Positions 10,398-21,976 of a DNA stretch of 64,000 nt are shown one piece after another. The notes beneath the pieces were generated by a model, which made no database searches, was not told the DNA's origin, and worked only from the letters and a program-made list of their open reading frames with translations. The stretch comes from Coenobita brevimanus. Lineage: Eukaryota > Arthropoda > Malacostraca > Decapoda > Coenobitidae. The stretch covers positions 41,043,659 through 41,107,658 of the forward strand of contig CM064715.1 of NCBI GenBank assembly GCA_032717465.1, given 5' to 3'. How positions within the stretch are numbered: the stretch's first letter is position 1; every line of letters begins with the position of its first letter. A program made the position numbers and the translations under genes.

Positions 10398-12195
10398 CAG
10401 TGGCGTCACCAGGGGGGGGCTAGGGGGGGGCTTAGCCCTCCCAAATCAAGGACTCAGCCCCCCAAAAAAAATTGCAGCCCCCCAAAATAATAATAATAAA
10501 AAATCACCAGCTTACATAGTATACTTGCAGCTCGGCATTGACCCACCTAGCATTCCCCCAACCCCCTACCGCCAATCCACTTTTATTCGTGCATCCATAT
10601 TAGTTTAATATAATATTATTTATAGCTATATAGTGTGATTAGTTATTCACGATTTACGTAAACCTATGACTTAAATCATAATAGTTATAATATATTAGTT
10701 TCCCATATACTTTTTCCAAGCTTGGTTTTCTTTGAAATATATTTATTGCACAAAGAATGCAAGATTGTATTACATTTATCAGACTTATTATATATTTACA
10801 ATATATAATATGGCATATATTAATTACGAAGCTTTAAAATTGGATTATGTAGTCTAAAATATCTGATCTATGCAATTTTTCACAAATTCGAATGTTCAGA
10901 TTATCGGAACTCGGAATGTTTGTTTACATTGAGAAGTGTCTGTGGACTGTGGCTAAATCCTGCGTTGTTTTCGGTTTTATTTGAATGTATTGGTTTCAGT
11001 GGCTGTATAGACGTTACTACGTTCCGGTATATTGCTAGCCACCTCACTTTACCTGTTCATTTTTGTTTTTACAGATATGAGATTTAGCCTATACTCTATA
11101 CAAAGAGTCAGCAGTATAAGTTGGTTCAGTCGACACTCGACTGTCAGAACTGAATGTCATTTCCCTTTTATAGGCTATTCTACAATAATACATTTTGCGG
11201 ATATCAGCCAGCAGCCACTGAAGTGATGAAAAGTTCATCTAAAAATCCTCAGGGACAGGGTGACATAAGGAAATTCTTTCGCGTGACATAAGGAAATTCT
11301 TTCGCACCCGGACCTCCAAAGATGACTCAGATGAGTGCCAAGAAAAAGTGGCTGTTTTTGGGAATAAGGTGCCAGAAGCAACCCCAGATAACCCCAAAGC
11401 TGAACCCATTCAGACATGGGTAAGTAGCCCTATATCAAACTATTTCAGTAGTCATTTTATGAAGCATAGGCCAGGATTTTTTTTTATTGATTTATTTTTA
11501 AATTGGCTAGGCCTAGGCTATTTCTCATTGTTGCAAATATATTGTCCTAAACGTAGAGTGGGAAAGTAGGCTAAAACTCTCTCTCTGTCTCAGTCTTTCT
11601 CTGTCTCTGTCTGTCTGTCTGTCTTTCTCTCTCTCTCTGTCTATAATTGATAATATATTTTCTCATTATTTTTTTAGCCACCGCCCAGCACATATTTTAT
11701 ATTTTATAATTATTGTTTTTTTGTGAATGGGTTTGTTTTCCTATCACAATACCGGTAATGGAAGATAAATCTTGGCAATTATATCTGTGTACACTGAATA
11801 AAGAGCTTCTTTGAATTATCAAATTTAATATGGTAAAACTAAGAAACCGTTATGATACCACATAATACTAGCAGTTGAAGAAAAACTATTATCTGCAAAA
11901 AAGCTTTATACAATTACCTTGTACACATTATATCATAAGGCTTACTGATACCTGGTATTAGGCCCAGCAATATTCATGTGTCCTATAAGTTTCTTATTAA
12001 TGGCCTGTGAGACCATATTTTACTTTTTCTTCATCTATAGGCCTCAAAAATGCCCCTAAAACTGCTCAATTTCCGAAAAATTTCCTGGGGGGGCTTACAG
12101 CGCCCCCCCGTACCCCCCAGCTGCATAGGCTCGCTTCGCTGCCCCCCCCCCCCGTCCACGTACGCCTCAAAATCTGACCCCTGGTGACGCCACTG
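10398..12195 (+). mobile_element. hAT-like DNA transposon remnant, 1,798 bp
   Basis: The ends are inverted repeats: CAGTGGCGTCACCAGGGG at 10398 and CCCCTGGTGACGCCACTG at 12178-12195. The element is flanked by GCCTAAAC at 10390-10397 and 12196-12203, an 8-bp target duplication as in the hAT superfamily. Next to the left end is a G-run and a CAGCCCCCCAAA stretch, mirrored at the right end. Near 11227 the peptide KSSSKNPQGQGDIRKFF resembles the start of a TTF/ZMYM-type hAT transposase ORF, broken by a 23-bp tandem duplication. No catalytic domain is left, so it is non-autonomous. Confidence 0.85.
11224..11417 (+). pseudogene. Remnant of hAT transposase N-terminus
   Basis: MKSSSKNPQGQGDIRKFF is followed by a tandem duplication of CGTGACATAAGGAAATTCTT (about 11257-11302) that shifts the frame, then by KVAVFGNKVPEATPDNPKAE. 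The basic leader with an IRKFF/IRSFF motif is common at the start of TTF-type hAT transposases. The assignment rests on this short motif and on the location inside a hAT-ended element. Confidence 0.4.
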
Positions 12196-12410
12196 GCCTA
12201 AACCCTACACAGTTGTTGATGTTATACATGGGTTTGGTTCACACCTGTGTAGAGTACAACCGTCATGTGAGGGGAGGCTCCTAACATGCAGCTGTTCTCG
12301 ACAAGGTGGAGTCAAAGGCTTTTCATCTCATTAACTCTCCTTCTCTTACTGGCTCCATTGAACTTATATCTCTTCGCCGCAACTAGCCACACCTAAGTAG
12401 TATCTTTATA
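12196..12410 (+). mobile_element. LINE-C copy 2, middle segment
   Basis: LINE-C resumes right after the hAT target duplication: HTCVEYN-type sequence (ACACCTGTGTAGAGTACAAC) and the SLRRS-type segment (TCTCTTCGCCGC) match 30435-30570 of the longer copy. The match fades at about 12385-12410, where LINE-G starts; the exact junction is not resolved. Confidence 0.65.
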
Positions 12411-12660
12411 TGAGTCAAGCTCAGTACTAGGTTAAATCAAGTGATGTTCTAATATAGTACGGTACAGCAAGAATAAGCAAAAGTGTTGTCCAAATTATAG
12501 AATACATCCAATTAGTGCAAGAATCCGTTGATACAACGCATCATCAGTTGGGTGTCATCTGTCACCAGGCGGGTAGCAGGGAGATGCAACTTGTTAGTAG
12601 AAGTTATCTTTCTAAGTGACAATTACTGCATGATGAGTACCATCTCTAGTAAAGTGAATA

Positions 12661-13674
12661 TGGAAGGAGTTAAGAAAAGGGACTGAAAACAGGATGATGA
12701 TTTCTACCTAGAACTGGTTGAAATGGAAACATGTAGTAAATTAGTAGAGAAAAAGAATAAACTGGAGAAAGCTTTTCAAAGTGAAATAGATGAAATTAAG
12801 AAGGAATTAAGCTTGGAGAAGGAAGAAAATGAAAAATTAGTAAATGATTTAAACAAAAAATACAACTGATGAGCTGTCAGTTGAGGCTGTTTCACTTAGA
12901 AGGAAGACCAGTGAAATGGCGAGTACAGTTATCAACCATGAGAGTATTATGGAGGAGTTTAGAAATGATAAAGAGACAATTATGCAAGCAAGCAGTCTGA
13001 TAGACCAAAACAGTGATATTGATGATAAGATAACCCAGGTGAACGAAATGATAAGTTGCAAAGATAAAGCAGAAACTGCCATACATATGCTGAAATGGTG
13101 AAAGTAAGGAGATACTAAGAAACAAAGTTGAAGAAAAAAGCATTAGAAAGGAAGTGAAAGAAATCATTAAAAACAACCCAAAACTGGTTTTAAAAAATCA
13201 GCAGATATCAACAAATCTGGTGTAGATGAAGAAGTAAGAAACAAAATTTTGAGAGAAGTGGTAAATATATTGACCATGTTGAAGGAAGTATCAGAGGAAA
13301 TCTGTGATAAAGACATAGAGGAACACAAAAGGCTAGGGAAATATGAGAGAAATAAGTCAAGGCCCCTGAAAGTAACCTTCCAGAGTGTGAACACTGTGGA
13401 GGAAACACCAAAAAAATACAAACTTATGGAAAAGACGAATTGAAAAAAAAAAAGTATGGATTAAAAAAAAAAATGCCCAACTAACAAGGAATTGGGAATA
13501 TTAAAGGAGGAGGAAGCAAAAACAAAGAATGAGGAAAGATCAGAGGAAGAGAAGAGTAATTATTTTTACAAAGTAACTGGGTTCCAGGTACGAAAGTGGT
13601 ACATAACCAACAGGGGAAAAAAGATAGAAGGCAGTAGACTCAAGCTATGGCAAGTATGTAAACAAGATGATTAA
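12661..13674 (+). pseudogene. LINE-G ORF1 remnant, coiled-coil rich
   Basis: Several adjoining frames give lysine/glutamate-rich helical peptides (EKKNKLEKAFQSEIDEIKKE, then SLIDQNSDIDDKITQVNEMI) with heptad-like spacing. Such coiled coils are usual in ORF1 proteins of CR1/L1-type LINEs, where they drive multimerisation on RNA. Frameshifts occur at about 12865, 13100 and 13440. No zinc knuckle was seen. Confidence 0.5.
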
Positions 13675-13798
13675 GTTGATGTACTCAAATGTAGATGGAA
13701 TGGTGTCTAAATTATTAGAAATGAAAGACTATATCACAGAGAAGGAACCACATATTATTTGCCAAACTGAAACAAAATTAACCCCAAAGATGTCAAAC
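13667..13798 (+). pseudogene. LINE-G ORF2 start, endonuclease N-terminus
   Basis: From ATG 13667 the frame reads YSNVDGMVSKLLEMKDYI, then EPHIICQTETKL, which matches the asparagine and glutamate motifs of apurinic-type LINE endonucleases. It is cut at AAAC (13795-13798) by the solo LTR and resumes in the same frame at 15181. Confidence 0.7.
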
Positions 13799-15176
13799 TG
13801 TAGTGCCATAATTTTAAGTATAGTATAAGTTAGTATAAGCTAGTATAGTAAATGTAATCTTAAGCTTAGGTATTGTCGTAAATATAGTTTGTATAGCTCA
13901 CGTTTTGCCATTAAGTGCTATATTTAAGTTTCATCTTAGTTAATATTCATAGTGTGAGCATGATTCTGATGTTGATAGTACTAAGTCGAGTACTGGTGCG
14001 AGTATGATTAACTTTATGCATGTGAACCAGCAGTTTTTCAACAAAGGCGTATAACCGCGAAAGTTTTAGTAGGGATTAACAATTGCGAATGTCTTCATAC
14101 TCTGATCTAGAGATTTACATATCGATGTTAATAATATTCCCCTTTTGAACTATGTAGTAGTTGATTGAGAGTTATCTGAGATATGATTGTTGATGATAAT
14201 CATTAGTGAAGCGTGAAATTTGTTATTGGCATCGTGTTGTCAGTCATGTAAGCACATAGACCTGCATGGAAATAAATTGTTCGGATTCCTATTTGTTTTG
14301 GCTTTGTTATGATTAAAAATCCTGTATGCCTATTACAAAAATTTTAAACATCGTAAGTCATTTTTCTATGTATGTCGAGAGCACACGTTTTTTTCGTATT
14401 CTTTGGAGATCTTAGAAGAGACAATAATGTTACAAGGCAATCAGTTAAAGTTTTAGCCGATTCCTGATACTTTAATGATCGAATATAAAAGGCGGAGAGC
14501 CGTGCCAAACCGCCAGATTGCTGCTTCTCTCCCTATTGTTCACAGGTTAGTGCCGAAATCACACCTCCCCCCCTTTCTCCATCGTGTAATATCGAGCGTT
14601 CTAGCCACTGCCTAATCTCTGTCTCACCTAATTCACCCCCCCCTTCTTTCTTAGCTCATGAAATCAAAGTACATATCGGCTGATCCAATTGATTACTTTA
14701 TCTAGTTTGTATAAAATTCTCGAGTTATACATATTTAGTTTTAAGAGAATAATCTTGGGTAGCAATTTTAGGTTTCTTCCCAAAGAGTCCGTCAGAGACC
14801 ACGAGATTAATATATCCATGTGTAATAGTATTCTTTGAATATTTAGTTTGTAAAGATTCATATTTCTGGAGATATAGATCCTGATTATATTTTGTTTGCT
14901 TTGTTTCATTCATAGTTTAAAGAGTAATCTGTCTTTCAGTTCTTAATACTTAGTAAATCTTAGGTTAAGTCAATTCGAGTTTGAATTTTGCTATCCTCTA
15001 AAGAGTGGTACAGACGAGATTGAGCGGCCTGCAAAGGATACTAATATCTGTCTGCTCACACACTTTCATATAAGATCACGCTACCCCATTTTCCCATAAT
15101 CTCTAAAATTCTGATCGCTGCACTGGTGACAAAATTCTGATCATTTCACTGATGAATAAAAATTCCCATCATTACA
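13799..15176. mobile_element. Solo LTR of an LTR retrotransposon, 1,378 bp, 4-bp target duplication
   Basis: The sequence starts TGTAGTGCC, ends ATTACA, and is flanked by AAAC on both sides (13795-13798 and 15177-15180). Removing it with one AAAC rejoins the LINE-G endonuclease frame exactly (KMSN then DTLNLEEYSI). A TATAAAAGG box at about 14485 fits a retroviral-type promoter in the plus direction. No gag-pol lies inside, so it is a solo LTR left by recombination. TG...CA ends and a 4-bp duplication do not by themselves separate Gypsy from BEL. Confidence 0.75.
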
Positions 15177-15180
15177 AAAC

Positions 15181-15552
15181 GATACCCTAAACTTAGAGGA
15201 ATACAGTATATTGAGAAAAGACAAACATTTAAGAAAAGAAAGAGGAATTATAATACTGACCGAGAAAAATCTACAAGTCAAAGAAATAGAACTAGATATA
15301 CCCTCACAAGTAGAACTGACTGCAGTAGAGATAAACACATCTGAAGGGAAAGTAACTGTGGCAGATTTATACATGCCACCCAGAACAAACACCTGGGAAA
15401 GAGGCAAATATGAAGATCTGGCAGAAAGTACAATTCAGAGTTTAAGAGCATTACTACATAGAATGGAAGATGAATATAAAAGAATTATATTTACTGGAGA
15501 TTTTAATACAAATATAAATTGGAATATTTGCAGTAAATGTAAGATGCCATGA
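15181..15552 (+). pseudogene. LINE-G endonuclease, continued
   Basis: The frame runs DTLNLEEYSILRKDKH, ERGIIILTEKNL, VTVADLYMPPRTN, and ends at the IIFTGDFNTNINWN motif, the conserved G-D-F-N of LINE endonucleases. A frameshift near 15535 breaks the rest. Further endonuclease and linker sequence can be traced in other frames up to about 16300. Confidence 0.7.
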
Positions 15553-16399
15553 AAGCTATTGGGATAAAAAGTTCCTGGATCTTGTGCAGGAGTTTTTCCT
15601 AACACAACATGTAAAGGAAAACACCAGAAAAAGAGGACGATGATCTATCAATACTAGATCTTATATTTACTAAGCAAGAAAATAACAATGTATCACCTCC
15701 ATTCAGCAGAATCGACCATCCAGTATTAAACTGCAACTTCAAGATTGCATATGACATAGTTATCAGTAATGAGAGTTACAAAAAGAGCCTAAACTTCAAA
15801 AAGGGCAACTACCATGACCTAAGGAAGTATTTCTTAGAAACAGATTGGGAAAAGGAACTTAGTGGGCAAGATTTAAATGTTATATATAGAAAATTCTTTG
15901 AATTTTATGAAATAGGAGTCCAAAATTACATCCTTCAGCACAAAGAAACAGAGATGAAAATAAAGAAATGGTTTAATACAGAACTTAAAAAAATCAAAAG
16001 GAAAAAGAGATTTGATGTGGCATAGATACAGAAGACACAATAGTGAGAGGGCATATAACAATATAAACGGTCAAGAAATTGTTATACAAGGATAAGGAGA
16101 GAAGCTCAAAGACAGTTTGAGGAGGACATTGTAAATAAAAGTGGTGATCAACCTACGCTATTTTTCAACTACATCCGAACCAAAATCAGATTTTAAGAAA
16201 AAACACGGACGAAGAGATCACCTATACACAAGAGAAAGATATTTGTGAAGCACTAAATAAAAATTTCCAATCAATTTTTACGGGAGAATATGATTTTGAA
16301 ATAGATGGTATAGAACATGCACGCCCACACATATTACCAGACATACAAATAGCAGAAAAAGGAGTACAGGAAGAGTTAAGTAAATCAGACAAAGGAAAA

Positions 16400-17828
16400 G
16401 GATATGGGCCTCACGAAATTTCAGGTTGGGTGCTACATGAATGTGTAGAAGAGTTCAGCAGAGCTGTATATTTAATATTCAAGGAATCCTTAGGTCAAGG
16501 TAAACTACCTGATATTTGGAAGAAAGCAAACATTGTTCTCCTACAGAAGAAAGGGAATAGACAGAATCCACTCACTACCGACCAGTATCACTCAGTTGTA
16601 AGATCATAGAAAAGCTGATAAGAAAAGTTTGGGTAAACCATCTAATAAAACACAGTATGATAACAGGAAGGCAGTTTGGTTTTAGGAAGGGAAAATCATG
16701 TTACTAATCTATTAAGCTACTATGATAGAGTTACAGAAACATTACAGAAAAGAGAAGGATGGGTGGACAGCATGTATTTAGGTTTCAAAAAAGCATTTGA
16801 CAGAGTACCGCACCAAAGACTCTTATGGAAACTGTACCATCAAGGAGGAATCCAAGGCAATCTGTAGGCCTACTGTTGGATGCAAGATTATCTCAGAAAA
16901 CGGGAAATGAGAACAGTACTAATGGGATATTACTCATCATGGAGGGAAGTGACTAGCAGAGTTCCACACGGCTCAGTGCTGGAGCCAATTATGTTTTTAG
17001 TATATATAAATGACGTAGACAGTAACATTGGAAATGGAAGCTATCTAAATATGTTTGCAGATGATGCAAAAATACAAAGGAGAATTACTAACACAGATTC
17101 TTGCAGAGAGCCACAAAGAGAATTAAATAAACTTCATGAATGGAGCAGTAAATGACAAATGGAATTTAATGTGGACAAGTGTCGTAATTAAGTTTAGTAA
17201 AAGTGAAAGAATACCAGATTGGGATTATAAGTTAAAAAGTTCAACCCTACATATATCAAAGAGAGAAGGACCTAGGAGTAATTATCAATAACAGACTATC
17301 TTCAGTTGATCACATCAGTGAGAAGGTACATAACATGTATACACTGCTTGCCAGTATGAGAATAGCATTCACATACATAAATGAAGACATACTGATAAAG
17401 ATAATAACATCATTCATCAGACCAACCCTGGAGTATGCATTAATAGTCTGGAATCCTCTTCTCAAAAAACACATAGATAAGACTGAAAAAGTACAAAGGA
17501 CCGCTACAAGATGGGTACAAAGCTTAAGGGATCTGAGCTACAAAGAAAGACTATAAAAATTGAATCTACCAGCACCACAGAAGAAAAGGAAAATAAGAGG
17601 ATTATTCTATATACATGCGTCTCAGGGAAAGAGAAAATAGACATAAGAGGACACTGGAAAAAAAAAAAACATAAAAAGGGGGGCGATAAAGACGTAAGGA
17701 AATTCAGTTTCCCAAATAGGGCAATTGATCAGTGGAATGTACTACTGAATGAAATAGGGTGTGCCAAAACTATTCATAAATTTAAAAATGTGTATTATAA
17801 AAATGGTTTAATACATGGGACAGTATGA
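16400..17828 (+). pseudogene. LINE-G reverse transcriptase and C-terminus
   Basis: Across frameshifts the RT motifs appear in order: HYRPVSL-like, GFRKGKSC, DSMYLGFKKAFDRVPHQRLL, SRVPHGSVLEPIMFLVYIND, YLNMFADDAKI (catalytic FADD), EFNVDKC, LGVIINNRLS, then the PTLEYALIVWNP thumb/C-terminal motif and a terminal FPNRAIDQWN...FKNVY. This order and the PTLEYA(S)xVWNP motif are typical of CR1/L2-type RT. It is split over at least four frames and is not functional. Confidence 0.75.
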
Positions 17829-17894
17829 GCTTCACTCATTCCTGTAAAGGTACAAATAGGTAAGAATTAGGTAAGAACAGCAGGCGGGTGGAAT

Positions 17895-18094
17895 CAGTGT
17901 AGCAACAAACTCTCATCCCTTGTCTGTTCATCTCTCTGATGAAAGAGTTAACTCTTAATCCCAGTCCATCATGTATGCAACAGGTTAACTGTGGAACTAT
18001 TCTCCTCTGTCAGTATTTCTTACTGGTACTTCGTATGACCTCCAGTCTTTTAAACACAGTGTGCCCAGGCATCTTGAAATGAACTGATCTTTAT
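17895..18094 (+). mobile_element. LINE-C copy 2, 3' end
   Basis: TAGCAACAAACTCTCATCCC, the AACAGGT(T/C)A(A/G)CTGTGGAACT segment and CAGTGTGCCCAGGCATCTTG match the terminal 180 bp of LINE-C at 30680-30858. With 9296-10397 and 12196-12410 it makes one 5'-truncated LINE-C copy split by the hAT element and by LINE-G. Confidence 0.7.
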
Positions 18095-18099
18095 ATATG

Positions 18100-18165
<66 letters not shown>
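18095..18165. repeat. Compound (TA)n(TG)n microsatellite
   Basis: A short AT run passes directly into a GT run at about 18117. It separates the 3' end of LINE-C from the 5'-truncated LINE-F. Confidence 0.95.
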
Positions 18166-18167
<2 letters not shown>

Positions 18168-19429
18168 GAAATATAAACATTCAATGACCTCCCAGATTAT
18201 GGAAGAAGACAGTACCAGATATACTATACTCATGGGAGACTTCAGTTCAAAAATTGGGAAATCGAAAAATGGGGAACCATATATGGCAAAATTCAAAGTG
18301 GAAGAAAGGAATGACAGGTGAAATGGTGGTAAATTTTACTAAAATGTATAACGTGAGAATAATTAATACATTTTCACAAAAAAGGGAGTGGTGGAAGAAA
18401 ATGAACTTGCAGAAGTCCAAATGGAGAAACAAAGAATGAAGTCAATTTCTTTATAGTTGATAAAAATAACACGATCATATGTGTCACAGTTATCTACAGA
18501 GTAGGCTAGATATAAGAAGTGACCTTAGAATGGTGGATTGCACAGCTAGATTCAGTTCCAGGAGTGAAACAAAGCTGATTCAGAATAAAAAGATATGTCC
18601 AACAAAAGCGAGCAAAAACAAAGCAACCTTTCAGCTAGAAATAGCAAACAGATTTCAGGCTCTAAGTTATGATGAGTGTGACACTGATGAGCTGAATGAC
18701 AAACAATAATGCTAAGAGAATCAGTGGAGGCAGTAGGGAAAGCTAATACAACCAATGCCAACAAGTATTCAAAAATGACCCTGGTGCTCATGAAAAGAAT
18801 AAAAGAGATGAAAGTAAACACAGACAGATGAAACAGAAGGAGCAGAACTGCATAAACTTATTAACAAGTGACAGAGAGAAGAAAAAGGAGAAAAACATGG
18901 ATCAGGAAAAAAAAAAAAGCATAAAAAAAAAGGAAAAAGTCTGAAACAGGTCCGATGTAAAACAGCACTAGGAAAGCAAATTATATCACTGAAAAACAAA
19001 AACGATGAAGTTATTAAGTGCAGAAATAGGATGGTGAAGAGAGTTCAAGAATTTTACGGACTGTATGCATCAAAGACTATAGCAACCAATAGCTAACTTT
19101 TCAGTTGACACAAGTGAAATACCTGAGGTAACACCAGACAACATTAACATTTCTCTTAAAAATATGAAAAGAGGGAAGGCCCCAGGAGAATATGGAAGAG
19201 TAGCAGATTTACTGTCGGATGTAGATCTACAAAACATGCTCGCCCACGTATTTACCATGTATAAAAAGGAAGAAAATTCCCAAAATATGATGTAACGCAA
19301 TAATTATTTTACTTTACAAAAAAGGAGACTCAGAAGACCTTAGTGACTATTGACTCATAAGCTTGTTTGCTGTTACTTAGAAACTCTTTACTAGTCCTTA
19401 CTGTAATGGGGTGTATAAAAGCCCGCGTT

Positions 19430-19612
19430 GCCTAGATGCAAAGCGGGGATCCTCTCTTTGGCTCAGTGGTAACGTGCGCGCGTATGAAGTGCGAAGGACC
19501 GGGATCGAATCTCGGCCAGGACTGTGATTAATTTAAGTTTCATTTCAGTTGTTACATTACGAACAGAACAACAATAAATTTGTAAGAAAACCAATCTCGT
19601 AGACAGCCGGGA
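19430..19612 (+). mobile_element. tRNA-like SINE inserted in the LINE-F reverse transcriptase
   Basis: TTGGCTCAGTGGTAACGTGC (A-box-like) is followed by GACCGGGATCGAATCTCGGC (B-box-like), spaced as in a tRNA. LINE-F RT sequence (KLFTS-type, then YSTTDHLHTMNHLIEKTTK from about 19622) lies on both sides. The tRNA fold is incomplete and the unit continues past the tRNA part, so this is a SINE rather than a tRNA gene. Exact ends and target duplication were not resolved. Confidence 0.55.
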
Positions 19613-19744
19613 TACCGACGCGGGTATTCGACTACTGATCATCTACACACAATGAATCACCTAATTGAGAAAACTACAAAATATAGTTAACGACTGTGCT
19701 TGGGTTTTGTTGATTACGAAAACGCTTTCTACTCAGTATAGCAC

Positions 19745-20125
19745 ATGGCAATTATAAATTCATTGGGGGAACAAGAAGTAAATGAGAATATTGTAAAACT
19801 GCTTGAAAACGTATATAAAGAGGGAACTGCTATAGTTAAATTACATAAAGACTCAGAAAAAATGAGTATTGAAAAGGGAGTATATCAGGAAGATGCAGTT
19901 TCACCAGAAGTATTTACAGCAAGCCTAGAAAGCATTGTCAGAAAGCTAGACTGGGAGAACAGATTAGTAAACATAGATGGAGAAAACCTAAGCCATTTAA
20001 GATTTGCAGATGACACTGTCCTAATCTCAGAAACAGCAGAGACATCGCAAGAAATGTTAAATGACGTAAATAGAGAAAGTCTCGATGTTGGGTTAAAAAT
20101 GAACCGAAGCAAAATTAATGTATAG
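19745..20125 (+). pseudogene. LINE-F reverse transcriptase palm
   Basis: This 126-codon frame starts in the segment after the first catalytic block (FVDYENAFYSV is just upstream at about 19705-19740, followed by an in-frame stop). It contains VYKEGTAIVKLHKDSEKMS, a degraded primer-grip region (KGVYQEDAVSPEVFTASLES for the usual RQGD), and LRFADDTVLISETAETSQEM with the catalytic FADD. The conserved glutamine-glycine of the RQGD motif is changed, which together with stops argues for a dead copy. Confidence 0.75.
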
Positions 20126-20817
20126 TCCAAAAACATCAGAGAGTGTCATCTGAATAAAAGAACAAATTCTTGAAGAAGTCGAGTACAGTCACTCGGGGCA
20201 ATACTAAAACTCACCTAAGACCATGATAGCGAAATAAAAAGACGCATTACAATTGGATGGAATGCTTTCGGTTAACATAGAGGCATCATGAAAAGTAGCT
20301 TGACAGTATGCATGAAACGAAAAGAATATAACGAAATTATAATCCCAGCTATGACGTACAGTTATGAGACTGGAAACTGACAAAATCGGTGAAAAATAAC
20401 TAATCCGTTTTCAAAGAGCAGTGGAAAGGTCAGTGCTGGGAATGTCTTTAAGAGACAGGAAAAATTCAACTTGGGTGAGAGCGTACTGTAGATTTAAGTC
20501 AAAGACATTATAGAAATTATAAAAGAAGAGAAATAGAGGTGGGCAGGTCATCTAGCGGGAATAGGAGAAAACCGACGGAGCAAGAGGGTGAGTGACTGGA
20601 CTCCAAGAGATTGTAACAGTAGCAGAAAAAGGCCAGACAGAAGGTGGAGAGATGAGATGGAGTTTACATGCAAAACGTGGCAGAGATTGGCTCAGTCAAG
20701 GAATTCTTGGAAAGTTTGGGGGAGGCCATTGTTCGACAGTGGACTTGCAATGGCTGCTGATGCTAATGATGATGATGGTGATGATGATGATGATGATGAT
20801 ACTGTATGATATATACA

Positions 20818-20868
<51 letters not shown>
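20818..20868. repeat. (TA)n microsatellite at the LINE-F tail
   Basis: The AT run follows the (GAT)n tail of LINE-F after a short TACTGTATGATATATACAG linker. Confidence 0.95.
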
Positions 20869-20869
<1 letters not shown>

Positions 20870-21976
20870 CAGACACAGGCAATCAGCCAGGGAGGCACGC
20901 GGGCTGGCAGGCAGATAAATACATACATACATACATTCATACAAATAAAAATATGGATCATAAAGATGTGATGATAGTTTTTCGTATTTACAGTTAGTGA
21001 TAATTCTAAACATGATTCAGAGCAGAAAATCAAGGAGTCTTACCAAATGAATTTTTGATGGCTCAAAGTACTAAAACGTTGCGTTGCTCGCATATTTGTG
21101 ATCGATGGGCGAAATTTTATGAAAATAACACGCGGTTCGATGGGCTGCAGGTTGGTTATGTCTGTGTTAAGGGATTAGAGAGAGGGCGGGAGGAATGGAG
21201 AAACAGCCTATCCTTAAGAATTAGCGAGAGGGGACGGGGCCATTTATGCTAAAGATGCTAAAGGATGAGAGATGGGGAGGGGGAACGGTCTATGCTAAAG
21301 AATTTTAGAGTGGGGAAAACCATTCATGATAATGCGCTAGAGATAGAGATAACCGTTTATGATAAGGAATGGGAGAGACAGACAGACAGAGAGAGAGAGG
21401 TGGAAGGGGAGCCTTTAAGGCCAAAGCGTTAGAGACAGACAATGAAAAACTTAAATTATGTATATACATACAAATGTATTTACAGTTAAATATATATAAA
21501 CTATACAGTATGTATAAACATATGTATACAAACGCTCTTAGTAAAGTTGCCCGTGAAACTAGTACTTAGGGTATTGCTATCTCGACATCCGACTGAGATA
21601 GCCTTCAATGGGAGTTTGTTATGCTGTACAAATGGTCAGAGGATTGGCCAGTGAATTATAATGTCGAAGAGTGCAAAGCTTTCAGTGTGGACAAATCCAC
21701 TGTGGACACTAATGCAGATATTATACAGAATTTAGTCCTTTCATTGCCTCTTTTTTTTCTTTTTTTTTTCTTTTTTTGTCAGTCATTTACGCGGACCCTT
21801 GGCCAAGACAGGTGTTCGCATAATGGCAATGCCTGACAAAACAGAACAGAGTAGCAATAAGTAATATAGCCTTTAATGCGTCAGGGATAACTTTAGCTTT
21901 AGCATCCACATAGATTAAGCTTCATGCACATACACACATTTACGTATATGTACTGTACATGATGGTGTGACCTTAC
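20869..21976. other. Intronic sequence, nothing recognised
   Basis: Right end of intron 3 of the transporter. It includes imperfect purine-rich repeats (about 21160-21420, recurrent GGGAGAG and TTTATGCTAAAGA phrases) and a T-rich run at 21751-21778. No coding signal was found. Confidence 0.45.

Larger units (their letters stand above)
12411..17880 (+). mobile_element. LINE-G: CR1-like non-LTR retrotransposon, inserted in LINE-C, carrying a solo LTR
   Basis: It has a coiled-coil ORF1 remnant (about 12660-13680), a start of ORF2 with endonuclease (from ATG 13667, resuming at 15181 after the LTR insert), RT (about 16400-17560) and a 3' end at 17820-17880 with the short direct repeat TAGGTAAGAAT/TAGGTAAGAAC. 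Terminal repeats of this sort, and absence of a poly-A tail, fit the CR1/L2 group. LINE-C sequence occurs on both sides. Multiple frameshifts and stops show it is inactive. Excluding the LTR its length is about 4.1 kb. Confidence 0.75.
18170..20817 (+). mobile_element. LINE-F: RTE element, 5' truncated in the endonuclease, (GAT)n tail
   Basis: The order is endonuclease C-terminal half (TILMGDFSSKIGKSKNGEP, RGEMVVNFTKMYNVRIINTF), a linker, RT (VDYENAFYSV, LRFADDTVLISE), and the RTE C-terminal block (RPDRRWRDEMEFTCKTWQRLAQ). The 3' end is TTGCAATGGCTGCTGATGCTA plus a (GAT)n tail and then (TA)n. The pattern strongly resembles HmRTE-type elements of the RTE clade. A tRNA-like SINE interrupts the RT near 19430-19612. 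Stops and frameshifts are frequent. Confidence 0.8.

Noticed and set aside
19449..19535. Possible tRNA gene
   Set aside because: The A-box and B-box motifs are good, but the acceptor and anticodon arms do not fold convincingly and the unit lies inside a LINE RT, so a SINE is more likely.
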